Assembly: GCF_014297575.1 (NCBI RefSeq)
Contig: NZ_CP060412.1
Span: 4,774,001 to 4,838,000, forward strand
Direction of reading: 5' to 3'
Origin: Dyella telluris
GTDB taxonomy: Bacteria; Pseudomonadota; Gammaproteobacteria; Xanthomonadales; Rhodanobacteraceae
Length of the DNA stretch: 64,000 nucleotides
The notes beneath the pieces are model-generated. The model was not told where the DNA came from. It saw nothing but the letters and a program-made list of their open reading frames with translations, and made no database searches. Of the stretch, positions 36,254-45,602 are shown in pieces (positions within the stretch are counted from its first letter, which is position 1; every line of letters begins with the position of its first letter). The position numbers were made by a program, and so were the translations under genes.

Positions 36254-37464
36254 AGTGGCGCCTTCGCTTGATGATGTTGTTCGAATACGCCATCTGGGGC
36301 GCCTGGTACGTCACGGTCGGCACCTGGCTGGGCAAGACGCTGCATTTCAGCGGGCAGGAGATTGGCGCCATTGCCAGCACCACTGCCGTCGGCGCGCTGA
36401 TCTCGCCACTGTTCGTCGGCCTGCTGGCTGACCGCCTGTTCGATACGCGCAGCGTGCTGGCCATTCTCCATGTCATCGGCGCCGGCCTGCTCGTGCTGGC
36501 TGCGCAGCAGCAGTCGTTCCCTGTGCTGTACGCCGCCCTGCTCGCCTACAGCCTGTGCTACATGCCCACGTTGGCCTTGACCACCTCACTGGCCCTGCGC
36601 CATATCCATGATCCGCGTGAGGAGTTCGGTGCCATCCGCGTGTTCGGCACGCTGGGCTGGATCGTGGTTGGCCTCATCGTCGGCGCATGGGGCGTGGAGG
36701 CCACGGCCTCGCCGCTGCACCTGGCCGCCGGGCTTTCCGTGCTGATGGCGGTGTATTGCCTGACCCTGCCGAAGACGCCGCCGCTCGCGCGCCACCAGCG
36801 CTTCGAACTGCGTCACGCCCTGCCGCTGGAATCGCTGCACCTGCTGCGTGACCGCTCGATGGCCATTTTTGCGCTGGCATCGTTCCTGATCTGCATTCCG
36901 CTGCAGTTCTACTACGCCTTCACCAACCTGTTCCTCAACGAAGTGGGCGTGGTCAACGCCGCAGGCAAGATGACCGGCGGACAGATGTCCGAACTGCTCT
37001 GCATGTTGCTGATCCCGTGGTTCTTCCGCCGGCTTGGCGTGAAGTACATGCTGGCCGTGGGCATGCTGGCCTGGGTGCTGCGCTACTCGCTGTTTGCCTT
37101 CGGCAACCCGGACTCGCTGATGTGGATGCTCTGGCTGGGCATCATCCTGCACGGCATCTGCTTCGACTTCTTCTTCGTCGTCGGCCAGATCTACATCGAC
37201 CGCGAGGCACCGCCCGCGTTGCGTGCCGCCACGCAGGGCCTGATCACCTTCCTTACCTATGGCCTGGGCATGTTCGTCGGCTCGTGGCTGTCGGGGCTGG
37301 TCGTCGACACCTATTCGCACCCCGGTGCACAGGGCGTCGTCGTGCATGACTGGCATGCCATCTGGATGATCGCCGGTGCATGCGCTGCCGTGGTGCTCGT
37401 GCTGTTCGTCGTACTGTTCAAGGATCGCAAGGCCGCGACGCATGCCGTCGCCAGTGCCGCCTGA
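36250..37464 (+). CDS. MFS transporter of the nucleoside:H+ symporter-like group
   Basis: This 404-residue inner-membrane protein has about 12 hydrophobic helices. The opening (MKWRLRLMMLFEYAIWGAWY) is very like NupG/XapB family members, with ATGA overlap to the upstream oxidoreductase. The motif SLALRHIHDPREEFGAIRVF is the conserved loop of this family, and GIILHGICFDFFFVVGQIYI is another family signature. Members near sugar genes usually import sugars or keto-sugars rather than nucleosides. Here it probably carries the product of periplasmic oxidation into the cell. Confidence 0.87.
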   Translation: MKWRLRLMMLFEYAIWGAWYVTVGTWLGKTLHFSGQEIGAIASTTAVGALISPLFVGLLADRLFDTRSVLAILHVIGAGLLVLAAQQQSFPVLYAALLAYSLCYMPTLALTTSLALRHIHDPREEFGAIRVFGTLGWIVVGLIVGAWGVEATASPLHLAAGLSVLMAVYCLTLPKTPPLARHQRFELRHALPLESLHLLRDRSMAIFALASFLICIPLQFYYAFTNLFLNEVGVVNAAGKMTGGQMSELLCMLLIPWFFRRLGVKYMLAVGMLAWVLRYSLFAFGNPDSLMWMLWLGIILHGICFDFFFVVGQIYIDREAPPALRAATQGLITFLTYGLGMFVGSWLSGLVVDTYSHPGAQGVVVHDWHAIWMIAGACAAVVLVLFVVLFKDRKAATHAVASAA

Positions 37465-37507
37465 TCCGACTCCCTCCTCCCCACCTGGTTTCCAGGAGTA
37501 ACGCTTC

Positions 37508-38386
37508 ATGATGACCCGCAGGCAGTTCTTGTCCCGATCCGCGCTACTGGGTGGCGCCGCCTGGCTCGCCGCCAACACACCCGGCAGCCTGCTGGCCGCC
37601 ACGGCGCAGGGCAAGTCGCTTGGCATCCAGCTCTACATGGTGCTCAAGGCCTATCAGGACGACCCGATGGGCGCGCTGAAGACGCTCAAGTCCATCGGCT
37701 ATACCGAGATCGAGGCCATCGTCACTACCACGGCCAAGGCGCTGCGCGACCAGCTGAACGAGGCTGGCCTCGCCTGCCCCAGCATGCACTTCGACAGCCT
37801 GGGCATCGAGCCGGGCATCGAAGCGGCGCACACGCTGGGCACGCAGTACTTCGTCAGCAGCATGCTGCCGTCCATCATGGGCAAGATGCCGGGCAGCAAG
37901 GGCGAGCCGGGATACACCCTGGACGGCGCCAAGCGCACCGCCGAACTGGCCAACCACATCGGTGAAAAGGCGAAGCAGGCCGGCCTGCAGTACGCGTATC
38001 ACAACCATCATCTGGAATTTACCGATGTCGGCCAGGGGCAGACGTTCTACGACGTGCTGCTGAAGGAAACCGATCCGGCGCTGGTGAAGTTCGAGCTCGA
38101 CTGCGGCTGGGTGCATGCCGGCGGCAAGAATCCCGCCGACTACTTCAGGGCCAATCCTGGCCGCATCCCGCTCATGCACGCCAAGGATTTCCTGCCCTCG
38201 ACGACGCCGGAACAGTACCCGGGCGCCGAACTCGGACGCGGCACCATCGACTACAAGCCGATCATGGCCGCCGCGGATGCCTCGGGCCTCAAGCACTGCT
38301 TCGTCGAACAGGAAGGCCCGTTCAGCCGCATGAGCCAGCTCGAAGCTGCGCGCATCGACTACGCCTACCTGCGTCCGCTGCGTTAA
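37508..38386 (+). CDS. Tat-exported xylose-isomerase-like TIM-barrel protein (first of three)
   Basis: A 292-residue sugar phosphate isomerase/epimerase-family protein with a twin-arginine leader (TRRQFLSRSALLGGAAWLAA). The barrel shows metal-ligand segments YAYHNHHLEF, FELDCGWVHAGGKNP, LMHAKDF and CFVEQEG. The family name is historical: such proteins in glycoside-oxidation operons act as lyases, epimerases or isomerases on keto-sugars. Export of this one implies it works on a periplasmic substrate, made there by the flavoprotein encoded next. The start has AGGAG 9 bases upstream. Substrate is inferred from the operon. Confidence 0.87.
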   Translation: MMTRRQFLSRSALLGGAAWLAANTPGSLLAATAQGKSLGIQLYMVLKAYQDDPMGALKTLKSIGYTEIEAIVTTTAKALRDQLNEAGLACPSMHFDSLGIEPGIEAAHTLGTQYFVSSMLPSIMGKMPGSKGEPGYTLDGAKRTAELANHIGEKAKQAGLQYAYHNHHLEFTDVGQGQTFYDVLLKETDPALVKFELDCGWVHAGGKNPADYFRANPGRIPLMHAKDFLPSTTPEQYPGAELGRGTIDYKPIMAAADASGLKHCFVEQEGPFSRMSQLEAARIDYAYLRPLR

Positions 38387-38431
38387 GCGGTACGCATCCC
38401 CACGCATCGATACTTGCCTCCAGGGAACCAC

Positions 38432-40123
38432 ATGGACAAGAACACGTATGACGCCATTGTCGTCGGCACCGGCGTCAGTGGCGGCTGGGCCGCCAAGGAA
38501 CTCACCGAAAAGGGTCTCAAGACCCTCGTGCTTGACCGTGGCCCCATGGTCAAGCACGGCGACTACCCCACGGCGATGAAGGCACCCTGGGAGCTCCCCT
38601 ACGCGGACCAGCCCACCCAGGAAGACATCCGTCGCTGGCCCAAGCACACGCGTCCGTCGTTCTACGGCATCACGCAGTCCACCAAGCACTGGTTCGTGGA
38701 CGACCTGGACAACCCCTACGAGGAAACCAAGCCGTTCGACTGGTTCCGCGGTTATCACGTGGGCGGCCGCTCGCTGATGTGGGGACGCCAGAGCTATCGC
38801 CTCAGCGACCTGGACCTGGAAGCGAACGGCAAGGAAGGCGTGGGCGTGGACTGGCCCATCCGCTATGCCGACCTGGCACCCTGGTACGACTACGTCGAAC
38901 ACTTCATTGGCGTCAGCGGCTCGGTGGAGCACCTCGCGCAGCTTCCCGACGGTGACTTCCTGCCGCCGATGGAACTGAACTGCGTCGAGAAGGAATTTGC
39001 CGGCCGGCTGTCCGACAAGTTCAGCCGCAAGCTGATCATTGGCCGCACGGCCAATCTTTCCGGGCCGCTCAAGCATGACAAGAGCCCGCAGCGCGCCACC
39101 TGCCAGTACCGCAACCTGTGCATGCGCGGCTGTCCGTTCGGTGCCTACTTCAGCAGCAACTCCTCCACCCTGCCCTCGGCCGAGCGCACCGGCAACATGA
39201 CCATCGTGCCGAATTCGATTGTCTACGAGATGATCTACGACAACGCCAAGGGCAAGGCCACCGGCGTGCGCGTGCTCGATGCCGAGACGGGCAAGCAGAC
39301 GGAATACTTCGCCAAGGTGATCTTCCTCTGTGCCTCCACCTTCGGCACCACGCACATCCTGCTCAATTCCACGTCCAGCCGCTTCCCCAACGGGTTCGGC
39401 AACGACAGCGGCGAGCTGGGCCACAACGTGATGGACCACCTGTTCGGCATCGGCGTATCCGCCTCGGTCGAAGGCCATGAGGATCGCTACTACAGCGGGC
39501 GTCGCCCGAACGGCTTCTATATTCCGCGCTACCGCAACGTGGGCTCGGACAAGCGCTCCTACCTGCGCGGCTTCGGCTATCAGGGCAGCGCGAGCCGCCA
39601 GAACTGGTCGCGCCTGGTCGACGAACCGCTGCTGGGCGATGACCTCAAGCGCGCCGCGGAAGAACCGGGCCCGTGGCGCCTGGGCATGTCGGGCTTTGGC
39701 GAGATGCTGCCCTCGCACTCCAACTACGTGACGCTCGATCACAACCACAAGGACAAGTACGGCCTGCCCGTGCTCAACTTCAACGTGGCCCATGGCGACA
39801 ACGAGAACCGGATGAAGAAGGACATCCTCGACGACGCCATGGAGATGATGACCGCCGCCGGTTATCGCGATGTGCGCTCCTACATCACCCCGGCCAATGT
39901 CGGTGCCGCCATCCACGAGATGGGCACGGCGCGCATGGGCCGCGACCCGAAGACGTCGGTGCTCAACGGCTGGAACCAGATGCACGCCTGCAACAACGTG
40001 TTCATCACGGACGGCTCGTTCATGGCCTCGTCCGCCTGCCAGAACCCCTCGCTCACCTACATGGCCATGACGGCTCGCGCGGCCAAGTACGCCGTGGACG
40101 AGCTCAAGCGCGGCAACATCTGA
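38432..40123 (+). CDS. GMC-family FAD sugar dehydrogenase, large subunit (glucoside 3-dehydrogenase type)
   Basis: The 563-residue flavoprotein starts at ATG 38432 (AGGGA 6 bases upstream). FAD-binding VGTGVSGG is at 11-18, and the C-terminal GMC motifs IHEMGTARMG (from about 494) and ACQNPSLTYMAM are present. Cys224, Cys230 and Cys234 form C-x5-C-x3-C, as in the cysteine cluster that holds a 3Fe-4S centre in bacterial FAD sugar dehydrogenases. It has no leader and would be exported in complex with the small subunit whose gene follows 10 bases later. It resembles LacA of the three-subunit glucoside 3-dehydrogenase. Oxidation at C3 is the main inference. Confidence 0.88.
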   Translation: MDKNTYDAIVVGTGVSGGWAAKELTEKGLKTLVLDRGPMVKHGDYPTAMKAPWELPYADQPTQEDIRRWPKHTRPSFYGITQSTKHWFVDDLDNPYEETKPFDWFRGYHVGGRSLMWGRQSYRLSDLDLEANGKEGVGVDWPIRYADLAPWYDYVEHFIGVSGSVEHLAQLPDGDFLPPMELNCVEKEFAGRLSDKFSRKLIIGRTANLSGPLKHDKSPQRATCQYRNLCMRGCPFGAYFSSNSSTLPSAERTGNMTIVPNSIVYEMIYDNAKGKATGVRVLDAETGKQTEYFAKVIFLCASTFGTTHILLNSTSSRFPNGFGNDSGELGHNVMDHLFGIGVSASVEGHEDRYYSGRRPNGFYIPRYRNVGSDKRSYLRGFGYQGSASRQNWSRLVDEPLLGDDLKRAAEEPGPWRLGMSGFGEMLPSHSNYVTLDHNHKDKYGLPVLNFNVAHGDNENRMKKDILDDAMEMMTAAGYRDVRSYITPANVGAAIHEMGTARMGRDPKTSVLNGWNQMHACNNVFITDGSFMASSACQNPSLTYMAMTARAAKYAVDELKRGNI

Positions 40124-40133
40124 GGATATCGCC

Positions 40134-40724
40134 ATGAACCGTCGTGAATGGTTGAAATGCGTTTCCGCACTGGCCATGGGTGCCGTGGCCGCACCGTCGC
40201 TGCTGGCCGCGTTCGACGCCCATGCGGCCTCGCAGGCGCCCGGCTTCACCCCGCAGTTCTTCACCCGCCCGCAGGTCGACCTGATCACCGCCGTGGTCGA
40301 CATCATCCTGCCGCGCAGCAGTACGCCGGGCGCGGTGGATGCCGGCGTGCCGTCGTTCATCGATCAGATGTTCAAGGCCGTCTACACCCCGGCCGAGCAG
40401 GAGCGCTATCAGGCCGCGCTCGCCTCGTTCGACCGGGCCGGCGGCAAGCCGTTCCTGCAACTGGATGCGGCGCAGCGCAAGGCACTGGTGACCAAGCTGC
40501 ACGGCGAGGCCATTGCCGGAAAGAAAGGCAAGAACCCTGCACCAGCAGCCGACTTCGTGCTGATGACCAAGAAGCTGGCCATGATGGGCTTCTTCCTGTC
40601 CCAGCCGGGCTGCACCGAGGTGCTGCAGTACGCCGCGGTACCGGGCGCGTACCACGCCGACATTCCGCTTTCCCAGGCAGGCAACGGCAAAGCCTGGGCG
40701 GTTGAAACGGTGCTGACGCTCTGA
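40134..40724 (+). CDS. small subunit of the FAD dehydrogenase (gluconate 2-dehydrogenase subunit 3 family)
   Basis: This 196-residue protein carries a twin-arginine leader (NRREWLKCVSALAMGAVAAP). The domain TRPQVDLITAVVDIILPRSS is typical of the gluconate 2-dehydrogenase subunit 3 family. Such subunits act as Tat hitchhiker escorts for leaderless GMC flavoproteins and stabilise them. GAGGAT precedes the ATG. No cytochrome c subunit (LacB type) is encoded here, so the electron acceptor is elsewhere or different. Confidence 0.87.
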   Translation: MNRREWLKCVSALAMGAVAAPSLLAAFDAHAASQAPGFTPQFFTRPQVDLITAVVDIILPRSSTPGAVDAGVPSFIDQMFKAVYTPAEQERYQAALASFDRAGGKPFLQLDAAQRKALVTKLHGEAIAGKKGKNPAPAADFVLMTKKLAMMGFFLSQPGCTEVLQYAAVPGAYHADIPLSQAGNGKAWAVETVLTL

Positions 40725-40759
40725 CCCATGGCTCCACTCGAACGAACAGGCACGCAGGC

Positions 40760-41815
40760 ATGAAGACACTCAAGGGCCCGGGCATTTTCCTCGCGCAGTA
40801 CGCGGGCAACGAAGCGCCATTCAATACCTTGCCGGATATCGCGCGCTGGGCGGCATCGCTTGGCTTTGTCGGCGTGCAGATTCCCTCGAACGATCATCGG
40901 TTGTTCGATCTGGAAAAGGCGGCGGCGAGCAAGACCTACTGCGACGACATGGCCGGCATGCTGGCCGGGCACGGCATCGCCATCACCGAGCTGTCCACGC
41001 ACCTGCAAGGCCAGCTGGTGGCGTCGCATCCGGCCTATGACCGGCTGTACGACGGCTTCGCTCCGCCGGCATTGCGCGGCCATACCGCCGAGCGTCAGGC
41101 CTGGGCCGTGGATCAGCTCAAGCTGGCCGCCAAGGCCAGCCAGAACCTGGGCCTGTCGGCGCATGCCACGTTTTCGGGCGCGCTGGCGTGGCACCTGTTC
41201 TATCCCTGGCCGCAGCGTCCGGCCGGCCTGGTCGAAGAGGCCTTTGCGGAACTGGGCCGTCGCTGGCGACCGATCCTGGACGCCTTCGACGATGCAGGCG
41301 TGGACGTCTGCTTTGAACTGCATCCGGGCGAAGACCTGCATGACGGCGCCACCTTCGAGCGCTTCCTCGATGCGGTCGATCACCATCCGCGCGCCAACAT
41401 CCTGTACGACCCCAGCCACATGGTCCTGCAGCAGATGGACTATCTGGCCTTTATCGACCTGTATCACGAACGCATCCGGGCCTTCCACGTGAAGGACGCC
41501 GAGTTCCGTCCCAACGGACGCGCGGGCGTCTATGGCGGCTACCAGAACTGGATCGATCGCCCCGGCCGTTTCCGTTCACTGGGCGACGGGCAGATCGATT
41601 TCCGCGCGGTATTCAGCAAGTTTGCGCAGTACGACTACCCGGGCTGGGCCGTACTGGAATGGGAGTGCTGCCTGAAGGATCCCGAGCAAGGCGCGAAGGA
41701 AGGCGCAGTGTTCATCCGCGACCACATCATCAAGGTGACGGATCATGCCTTTGACGATTTCGTGGCCACGGGTGCCGACCAGGCCTTCAATCGCCAGATC
41801 CTGGGGCTGGACTGA
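40760..41815 (+). CDS. cytoplasmic xylose-isomerase-like TIM-barrel protein (second of three)
   Basis: A 351-residue sugar phosphate isomerase/epimerase family member without a leader. Ligand segments are visible: VQIPSNDHRLFDL early, VCFELHPGEDLHDG, ILYDPSHMVLQQMDYL, FHVKDAEFRP and AVLEWECCLKDPEQG. The Glu/His/Asp set fits a divalent metal site. It lies 35 bases after the small-subunit gene and 67 bases before the next TIM-barrel gene. Being cytoplasmic, it likely handles imported 3-keto sugars with the Gfo/Idh/MocA enzyme. The reaction type cannot be read from sequence. Confidence 0.87.
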   Translation: MKTLKGPGIFLAQYAGNEAPFNTLPDIARWAASLGFVGVQIPSNDHRLFDLEKAAASKTYCDDMAGMLAGHGIAITELSTHLQGQLVASHPAYDRLYDGFAPPALRGHTAERQAWAVDQLKLAAKASQNLGLSAHATFSGALAWHLFYPWPQRPAGLVEEAFAELGRRWRPILDAFDDAGVDVCFELHPGEDLHDGATFERFLDAVDHHPRANILYDPSHMVLQQMDYLAFIDLYHERIRAFHVKDAEFRPNGRAGVYGGYQNWIDRPGRFRSLGDGQIDFRAVFSKFAQYDYPGWAVLEWECCLKDPEQGAKEGAVFIRDHIIKVTDHAFDDFVATGADQAFNRQILGLD

Positions 41816-41882
41816 TCCATGCGTTTCGCTTCACGCCAGAACCTTTCGCAAATCCAACCGATGGCCCAGACGAGACCACGCC

Positions 41883-42785
<903 letters not shown>

Positions 42786-42803
42786 ACCCACTCGGGATTA
42801 CCC

Positions 42804-43604
42804 ATGAAACAATCGCTCAAAACCTTTGCCCTGCTTGCCCTGGCCACCGCCGTGCCCGCCGCATGGGCGCAGAGCAGCACCGCCACGAACACTGCCGAGC
42901 CCACCGACCCCAAGGCCACCGAGCAATGGGAGCCCGTGCCGAAGATCGTTACGCCGGGCCAGCAGGACAGTGCCCCGCCCTCCGATGCCATCGTGCTGTT
43001 CGACGGGCACGACCTCAGCAAGTGGGAAACGGTGAAAGACCAGTCGCCGGCAAGCTGGAAGGTGCATGACGGCATCGTCACGGTCGACAAGTCCGGCGGC
43101 AACATCCAGACCCGGCAGCATTTCAAGAACTATCAGCTGCATCTGGAATGGCGCGTACCCAAGGACGTCCAGGGCGAAGGCCAGGCTCGCGGCAACAGCG
43201 GCGTATTCCTTGCCTCCACCGGGCCGGGCGATGAAGGCTATGAGGTGCAGATTCTCGACTCGTACCAGAACAAGACTTACGTCAACGGGCAGGCAGCGAG
43301 CATCTACAAGCAGACGCCGCCTCTCGCCAATGCCATGCGCCCGCCCGGCGAATGGCAGAGCTACGACATCGTGTGGACGGCGCCGACCTTTGCCGCGGAC
43401 GGGTCGCTCAAGACACCGGCCTACGTCACCCTGTTCCACAACGGGGTGCTCATGCAGAACCACACCCAGCTCGCCGGCGAAACACTCTACATCGGCAAGC
43501 CCAAGTACAAGGCCTATGCCGAGGCTGCCATCAAGCTGCAGGCCCATGGCGACAAGTCGCCACCGATCAGCTTTCGCAATATCTGGGTAAGGCCGCTGGA
43601 TTAA
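42804..43604 (+). CDS. exported DUF1080 (3-keto-disaccharide hydrolase family) protein
   Basis: A 266-residue protein with a signal peptide (about 1-22, ending PAAWA) and a single concanavalin-like DUF1080 domain. Markers are VLFDGHDLSKWE, RGNSGVFLASTG (129-140), YEVQILDSYQNKTYVNGQ and the end SFRNIWVRPLD. Pfam has renamed this domain 3-keto-disaccharide hydrolase because characterised members cleave 3-keto-glycosides. As the last gene of the operon it would cut the glycosidic bond after C3 oxidation by the GMC enzyme. Confidence 0.88.
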   Translation: MKQSLKTFALLALATAVPAAWAQSSTATNTAEPTDPKATEQWEPVPKIVTPGQQDSAPPSDAIVLFDGHDLSKWETVKDQSPASWKVHDGIVTVDKSGGNIQTRQHFKNYQLHLEWRVPKDVQGEGQARGNSGVFLASTGPGDEGYEVQILDSYQNKTYVNGQAASIYKQTPPLANAMRPPGEWQSYDIVWTAPTFAADGSLKTPAYVTLFHNGVLMQNHTQLAGETLYIGKPKYKAYAEAAIKLQAHGDKSPPISFRNIWVRPLD

Positions 43605-43640
43605 GCACCCAAAGGAACACGGCGACGTCGCCCGGGTGAC

Positions 43641-45032
43641 TCAGCTTGCCCGGGCTGACACACGATGAAGATCCTGAAGGGTCGTCGGAAGCAGCTCGCT
43701 GACCGTCGGATGGATATGCACCGCATGGGCCACCGTGCGGTAAGGGGCATCGGCGTACATCACGTCCAACAGGCAATGGATGGCCTCGTCGCCGCTCGCA
43801 CCAAGGATGGCGGCACCGAGCAGGCGCTCGCTCTGCGCGTCCACCACCACCTTCATGAACCCCTGCGTCTCGCCACGCTCAATGGCCCGGCCGACGCGCG
43901 CCATGGGCCGCACGCCCACCTGCACGTCGTAGCCACGCTGTAACGCCTCATGCTCGGTCAGGCCGATGCGCCCCAGCGGCGGGTCGATATACAGGGCATA
44001 CGCCGGAATGCGGTCGGCAATCTTGCGCGGCTCACCATCCAGTACGTTGGCGGCAACGATCTCGTAGTCGTTGTACGAGGTATGGGTGAACCCTCCCCTG
44101 CCATTGCAATCGCCCATGGCCCAGATGCCTTCGATGCTGGCGCGGCATTGGTCGTCCACCACGATGTAACCGTGCTCATCGGTCTCGACACCCGCCTTGT
44201 CCAGGCCAAGATCGTCCGTATTGGGGCGACGACCGACGGCCAGCAGCAGGTCGGTACCGCGGATCTCCATGCGCGGATCGGCGCACCGGGCGATCACGCC
44301 GACATCGCCGGCCTTGCCCTGCAGCTCGATGCACTCAGCCCCCAGATGGAGTGCGATGCCTTCGCGCTCGAGTATCTCGACAATGGCCGCGGAAACATCC
44401 TCGTCTTCGCGCGGCAGCAGGCGATCGCTGCGCTCCACGATGGTGACCTCGGCACCGAACCGCCGGAACATCTGGCCGAATTCCAGCCCAATGTAGCTGC
44501 CTCCCACGATGATCAGATGGCGTGGCAGGGTTTTCAGATCCATCACGCCGACATTGGTGAGGTAAGGCACGCTATCGATGCCCGGAAACGCCGGCGTGGA
44601 GGCGCGCGCACCCACGTTCAGGAAGATCTGACCGGCCTCGATGACGTCATCGCCGATGCGCAAGGCGTGGGCCGACTCGAACCGGGCATGCCCTCGAATC
44701 AGGGTGACATTCGGCATGCCTGCCACCCAGCTCTCTACATTGGTGCGCGACCGTTCGGAAATACCCCGGGTGCGCTTCCATACACCTTCCATGTCGACGG
44801 CCACCTCACCGCCGGTCGATACGCCGTAGTCGCCGGAACGCCGAGCCATGTGCGCCACGTACGCGCTGGCCACCATCGACTTGGTCGGAATGCAACCGGT
44901 GTTGACGCAGGTGCCTCCCATCAGCTTGCGCTCGACCAGCGCCACGCTGCGGCCCGCCGCACTCAGCCGCTGTGCCAGCGACGGCCCAGCCTGCCCGGCA
45001 CCGACAACAACTGCATCGAATCGTCTGCTCAT
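43641..45032 (-). CDS. FAD pyridine nucleotide-disulfide oxidoreductase (mercuric reductase/Lpd-like)
   Basis: The protein (463 residues from ATG 45032) has FAD loop VVVGAGQAGPSLAQRL, the redox-active motif GGTCVNTGCIPTKSM, NAD loop IIVGGSYIGLEFGQMF and the dimerisation end with VHIHPTVSELLPTTL. It lacks the MerA heavy-metal domain and the C-terminal Cys pair, so true mercuric reduction is unlikely. Such proteins are common in Xanthomonadales as unassigned FAD oxidoreductases. It converges on the oxidation operon with a 36-base gap. A start at 45050 is possible. Confidence 0.88.
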   Translation of the reverse strand: MSRRFDAVVVGAGQAGPSLAQRLSAAGRSVALVERKLMGGTCVNTGCIPTKSMVASAYVAHMARRSGDYGVSTGGEVAVDMEGVWKRTRGISERSRTNVESWVAGMPNVTLIRGHARFESAHALRIGDDVIEAGQIFLNVGARASTPAFPGIDSVPYLTNVGVMDLKTLPRHLIIVGGSYIGLEFGQMFRRFGAEVTIVERSDRLLPREDEDVSAAIVEILEREGIALHLGAECIELQGKAGDVGVIARCADPRMEIRGTDLLLAVGRRPNTDDLGLDKAGVETDEHGYIVVDDQCRASIEGIWAMGDCNGRGGFTHTSYNDYEIVAANVLDGEPRKIADRIPAYALYIDPPLGRIGLTEHEALQRGYDVQVGVRPMARVGRAIERGETQGFMKVVVDAQSERLLGAAILGASGDEAIHCLLDVMYADAPYRTVAHAVHIHPTVSELLPTTLQDLHRVSARAS

Positions 45033-45147
45033 CACCGCCGCCCGCCGCATGGAATGCGCAAGCGTTGCACCGGAGGGTGCAAGGAACCGTCAATGACCGG
45101 CCCGGCGGCACCGGATAGCAGGGCACGGCACGGCGAAGCAACGCAAC

Positions 45148-45480
45148 TTATTGCTTCACATCGATCTCGTTGGTGACTTCCTTGACGCCGGCCATCTTGC
45201 GGACAAGGGCATCGATCTTCGATTTCTCCGCATCGCTCTTGACGGGCCCGCGCAAGACCACGGCGCCCTCCGCCACGATGACAACCACGTGGTGCGCGGC
45301 ATCGGACAGGGACGCATCATTGGCGATGGCCTGACGCACCGCTGCCTGCAGCCGTGCGTCCTCCGAGCTGTGGACCTGCGATGCCGCCTGATGCGGAGGC
45401 GCCGACGACGGCGCCGCCTGGAACGCCATGGCCTGACCCATGGCCAGCCATACCCAACCCATGATCATCCAACGCTTCAT
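45148..45480 (-). CDS. exported BON-domain protein
   Basis: This 110-residue protein starts at ATG 45480 and has a signal peptide (MKRWMIMGWVWLAMGQAMAF). A spacer with Pro and Gln follows, then one BON domain (LQAAVRQAIANDASLSDAAH, GAVVLRGPVKSDAEKSKIDA, AGVKEVTNEIDVKQ). BON proteins in the periplasm bind membranes or outer-membrane partners and are often stress-induced. A perfect 6-bp-arm palindrome GAACGATGTCGTTC (45499-45512) lies just upstream and could be a control site. Confidence 0.87.
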   Translation of the reverse strand: MKRWMIMGWVWLAMGQAMAFQAAPSSAPPHQAASQVHSSEDARLQAAVRQAIANDASLSDAAHHVVVIVAEGAVVLRGPVKSDAEKSKIDALVRKMAGVKEVTNEIDVKQ

Positions 45481-45602
45481 GATCCAGCCTCGCGACACGA
45501 ACGATGTCGTTCCTTCGGCCCATTAGTCGCTGTCAGGCGTGAATCACGCGTGCAATGAATCTTCGGAGGGCGGTAAGAAGGCACGGACACTGCCGCCGGA
45601 AC

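Noticed and set aside
37544..40360. 938-residue minus-strand open frame opposite the TIM-barrel and GMC genes
   Set aside because: It crosses two well-supported genes and has no recognisable domain or ribosome site. Such frames arise from GC-rich third positions.
43627..43659. Repeated CCCGGG near the end of the oxidation operon as a terminator
   Set aside because: Arms pair imperfectly, no T tract follows, and it overlaps the 3' end of the convergent FAD oxidoreductase gene.
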